Assembly: GCA_964638155.1 (NCBI GenBank)
Contig: CAZWYI010000005.1
Coordinates: 1 to 64,000 of the forward strand
Length of the DNA: 64,000 nt
Reading direction: 5' to 3'
DNA from: CAYZTD01 sp964638155
Lineage (GTDB): Archaea > Thermoplasmatota > E2 > DHVEG-1
Part shown: piece by piece, positions 62,449 to 64,000 of the stretch
How the letters are laid out: every line of letters begins with the position of its first letter
Numbering within the stretch: position 1 is the stretch's first letter
The notes under the pieces: generated by a model
Told to the model about the DNA's origin: nothing
Database searches by the model: none
The model's input: the letters and a program-made list of their open reading frames with translations, nothing else
Position numbers and translations under genes: made by a program

Positions 62449-63128
62449 ATATGGGAGATAAAAAAGATAAAAAAAGAAGGAAAATATTTGGAATTCTTCA
62501 GCGTTCACCTAAAGAAAAATGGAGAAAAGAAGAATTCACAGAGCTTGAATATAAACCAACATCTGTAAAAGAACTATTAACTGAGATGAAAGATATATCA
62601 GAATTGATTATAGATTTAGCATATTCAGCTGTCTTATTTGATAACTCAGATATCGCCGAAGAAGTAAAATATTTAGAAGTTCAAATGGACAAACTAAACT
62701 ATGATATTCGTATGATGGCTATGATGGCAGCAAGAACAAAAGAAGATGCAGAAAAACTAGCAGGTATCTTACAGGTAGCTGAAGCTGCTGAAACAATTTC
62801 AAATACAGCAGGCGACATTGTAAAACTTCTCACAAGAGAAAAAACAGGCCCCATTTTACCAAAGATTCTTAAACAGGCTGATGAACAAATTTTTAGAATT
62901 AATGTATCAAAAAACTCAAATGCCTGTAATAAAACCTTAGGTGAATTAAAAGTTGAATTAGAAACAGGTATGAGAGTTATAGCTATTAGAAGAGGTGATT
63001 TCTGGATTTATAACCCTGATTCTGAAACAGAAATAAAATCAGCTGACTGGCTTATAACACGCGGTACTGATGAAGGAAACAAAGAACTGCGTAAATTTTT
63101 ACATGGTAAACTGGAGGTGCTTGAGTGA
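62445..63128 (+). CDS. PhoU / TrkA-C domain protein, first copy
   Basis: A Lys-rich N-terminus (about 45 residues) leads to a PhoU-like helical domain (ELIIDLAYSAVLFDNSDIAEEV, AEAAETISNTAGDIVKLL). A TrkA-C/RCK_C ligand-binding domain (ELKVELETGMRVIAIRRGDFWIYNP) follows from about residue 160. Such proteins gate or sense ion transport with nucleotides. It overlaps the second MgtE-like gene by 4 bp and is probably its cytosolic regulator, standing in for the missing N/CBS domains. Confidence 0.82.
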   Translation: MNMGDKKDKKRRKIFGILQRSPKEKWRKEEFTELEYKPTSVKELLTEMKDISELIIDLAYSAVLFDNSDIAEEVKYLEVQMDKLNYDIRMMAMMAARTKEDAEKLAGILQVAEAAETISNTAGDIVKLLTREKTGPILPKILKQADEQIFRINVSKNSNACNKTLGELKVELETGMRVIAIRRGDFWIYNPDSETEIKSADWLITRGTDEGNKELRKFLHGKLEVLE

Positions 63129-63706
63129 AAGATAAAACTGTTGAAGATATCGTACTTGAAATTAAAGATAAATCAGAATTGATGATTGATCTAGCATATT
63201 CTTCTTTATTATATGATAATGAAACAATAGCAAAAGAAGTATATGATTTAGAAGATCTTGTAGATGTCCTCTATCAAAATCTTCAGAAAAAAACACTTGA
63301 AAATTTATCAACTAAAAAACTAACAGTAAATGATTCTTTAGCTCTTTTAAGACTTGCAGAAGCAGGTGAACAAATTGCAGATGCCGCCCAAGAAATAGCA
63401 GATGTAGAACTAAGAGATGTAGAATTACATCCTATATTAAAAATGAGTATAAGAGAATCAGATCAAGTGTTTACTAGAGTAAAAGTAGAACCAAATTCTG
63501 TTCTTTCAAATAAAACACTTGGTGAATTAAAAATTGCTAGTGAAACAGGTATGATGGTAATAGCTCTGAGACATGATAATAAATGGTTATACGGACCAAA
63601 CAAGGATACAAAGATTGATCCAAATGATGTTTTATTTGCTAAAGGAGCAAAAGACAGTGAAAAACATTTAATTGAATTAGCAACAGGCGCAACTCAAGAA
63701 ATTTAG
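63125..63706 (+). CDS. PhoU / TrkA-C domain protein, second copy
   Basis: The 193-residue paralogue has the same PhoU-like part (ELMIDLAYSSLLYDNETIAKEV) and TrkA-C part (GELKIASETGMMVIALRHDNKWLYGP) but lacks the basic N-terminal extension. The start is a GTG at 63125 overlapping the previous stop, with GGAGGT upstream. The two copies beside two transporter halves suggest a hetero-oligomer of four different chains. Confidence 0.82.
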   Translation: MKDKTVEDIVLEIKDKSELMIDLAYSSLLYDNETIAKEVYDLEDLVDVLYQNLQKKTLENLSTKKLTVNDSLALLRLAEAGEQIADAAQEIADVELRDVELHPILKMSIRESDQVFTRVKVEPNSVLSNKTLGELKIASETGMMVIALRHDNKWLYGPNKDTKIDPNDVLFAKGAKDSEKHLIELATGATQEI

Positions 63707-63708
63707 AT

Positions 63709-64000
63709 TTATTCTATTAATCTTGCTCCAGATGTATCAACACCACAGACATATACCTTTCCAAAGTTGGAAAGAATTTTTGCAAGTTCTTCTGTTCTAC
63801 CATATCCAAAAACAGAGTTCCCAAGCATACACATACTAATGTTTCCCTTATCGTTACAGGTTTCAATTGCCTTTAAAATTTTTTTATTTGCTAGATTTGT
63901 TTTTTTAGAAAAAACATTTGACAGATAAAAAAGATTTTCAACTGATGGATTTTCTAAAATCTTTTTAGTACAAAACTTTCCATAGTCGACAATAGTTCTC
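63709..64000 (-). CDS. Pantoate kinase (GHMP family), C-terminal part, cut by the window edge
   Basis: About 96 C-terminal residues are visible. The SMCMLGNSVFGYGRTEELAK block and the preceding CTKKILENPSVENLFYLSN fit the archaeal GHMP-type pantoate kinase, which phosphorylates pantoate for CoA synthesis in place of the bacterial route. The catalytic N-terminal part lies outside the window, so the call rests on the tail. The stop converges with the PhoU gene, 3 bp apart. Confidence 0.7.
   Translation of the reverse strand, partial: RTIVDYGKFCTKKILENPSVENLFYLSNVFSKKTNLANKKILKAIETCNDKGNISMCMLGNSVFGYGRTEELAKILSNFGKVYVCGVDTSGARLIE

Noticed and set aside
1..64000. CRISPR array, insertion sequence, rRNA or replication origin
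   Set aside because: I saw no regularly spaced repeats, transposase, rRNA-like sequence or Cdc6/Orc gene.

Overview
The window is about 64 kb of AT-rich, gene-dense archaeal chromosome. Archaeal markers are DnaG-type primase, the wybutosine enzyme Taw3, Alba, a UPF0058 protein, a ThiN-domain regulator, the end of a pantoate kinase, four-subunit pyruvate:ferredoxin oxidoreductase and a group 3b-type sulfhydrogenase. Promoters look archaeal (TTTATAAA or TTTAAATA boxes about 25 bp before starts, several genes apparently leaderless), while genes inside operons carry GGAGG or GGTGA ribosome binding sites. Complete UvrABC suggests a mesophile or moderate thermophile. A euryarchaeal, perhaps Thermoplasmata-like, anaerobe is the best guess; the sequence does not settle the phylum. 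There is no rRNA gene, no intact tRNA gene, no CRISPR array and no transposase.

Layout. 0-7 kb: response regulator, class V aminotransferase, taw3 with a saccharopine-dehydrogenase-like gene, paaK with an AEC transporter. 7-11 kb: a tightly overlapping minus-strand operon thiR - thiamine pyrophosphokinase - radical SAM/SPASM protein - SSS symporter - 34-residue membrane protein. 11-19 kb: housekeeping genes (GNAT, UPF0058, dnaG, metG, purC, secreted phosphoesterase, nadE). 19-30 kb: carbon core, with acs and a tandem-HTH regulator on the minus strand facing a plus-strand operon of aconitase, two-subunit ATP-citrate lyase and monomeric isocitrate dehydrogenase. 30-37 kb: small RNA-processing-like genes, a structured RNA candidate, small winged-helix and zinc proteins, a flavoprotein disulfide reductase, glucokinase, and a sulfur locus (split YeeE/YedE transporter facing a rhodanese-ABM fusion). 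37-44 kb: uvrA-uvrC-uvrB plus an unknown fourth gene. 44-49 kb: Alba, a RelE-type toxin-antitoxin pair between tRNA-3'-end-like repeats, a PflA-like radical SAM protein, MFS and TauE/SafE transporters. 49-53 kb: an HDAC-family deacetylase next to an ADP-forming acyl-CoA synthetase fused to a GNAT acetyltransferase. 53-57 kb: hydrogenase operon with the beta and gamma subunits fused. 57-64 kb: Lrp regulator, receiver-domain remnant, porGDAB, a split MgtE-like transporter with two PhoU/TrkA-C proteins, and the 3' end of pantoate kinase.

How it fits together. Acetyl-CoA is the hub: Acs (AMP-forming) and the ADP-forming synthetase interconvert acetate and acetyl-CoA, POR links it to pyruvate through ferredoxin, and ATP-citrate lyase, aconitase and IDH join it with oxaloacetate to 2-oxoglutarate. 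This could be half of a reductive TCA cycle or, run the other way, an ATP-yielding citrate synthesis. The hydrogenase would exchange electrons between H2 or polysulfide and NAD(P)H, and the GNAT/deacetylase pair could control Acs by lysine acetylation.

Two genes (uvrB and the ADP-forming synthetase) have no ATG, GTG or TTG in frame at the conserved N-terminus but carry a strong ribosome binding site before ATA and ACG. Six further genes appear to start with TTG. Automatic starts in this genome will often be wrong.
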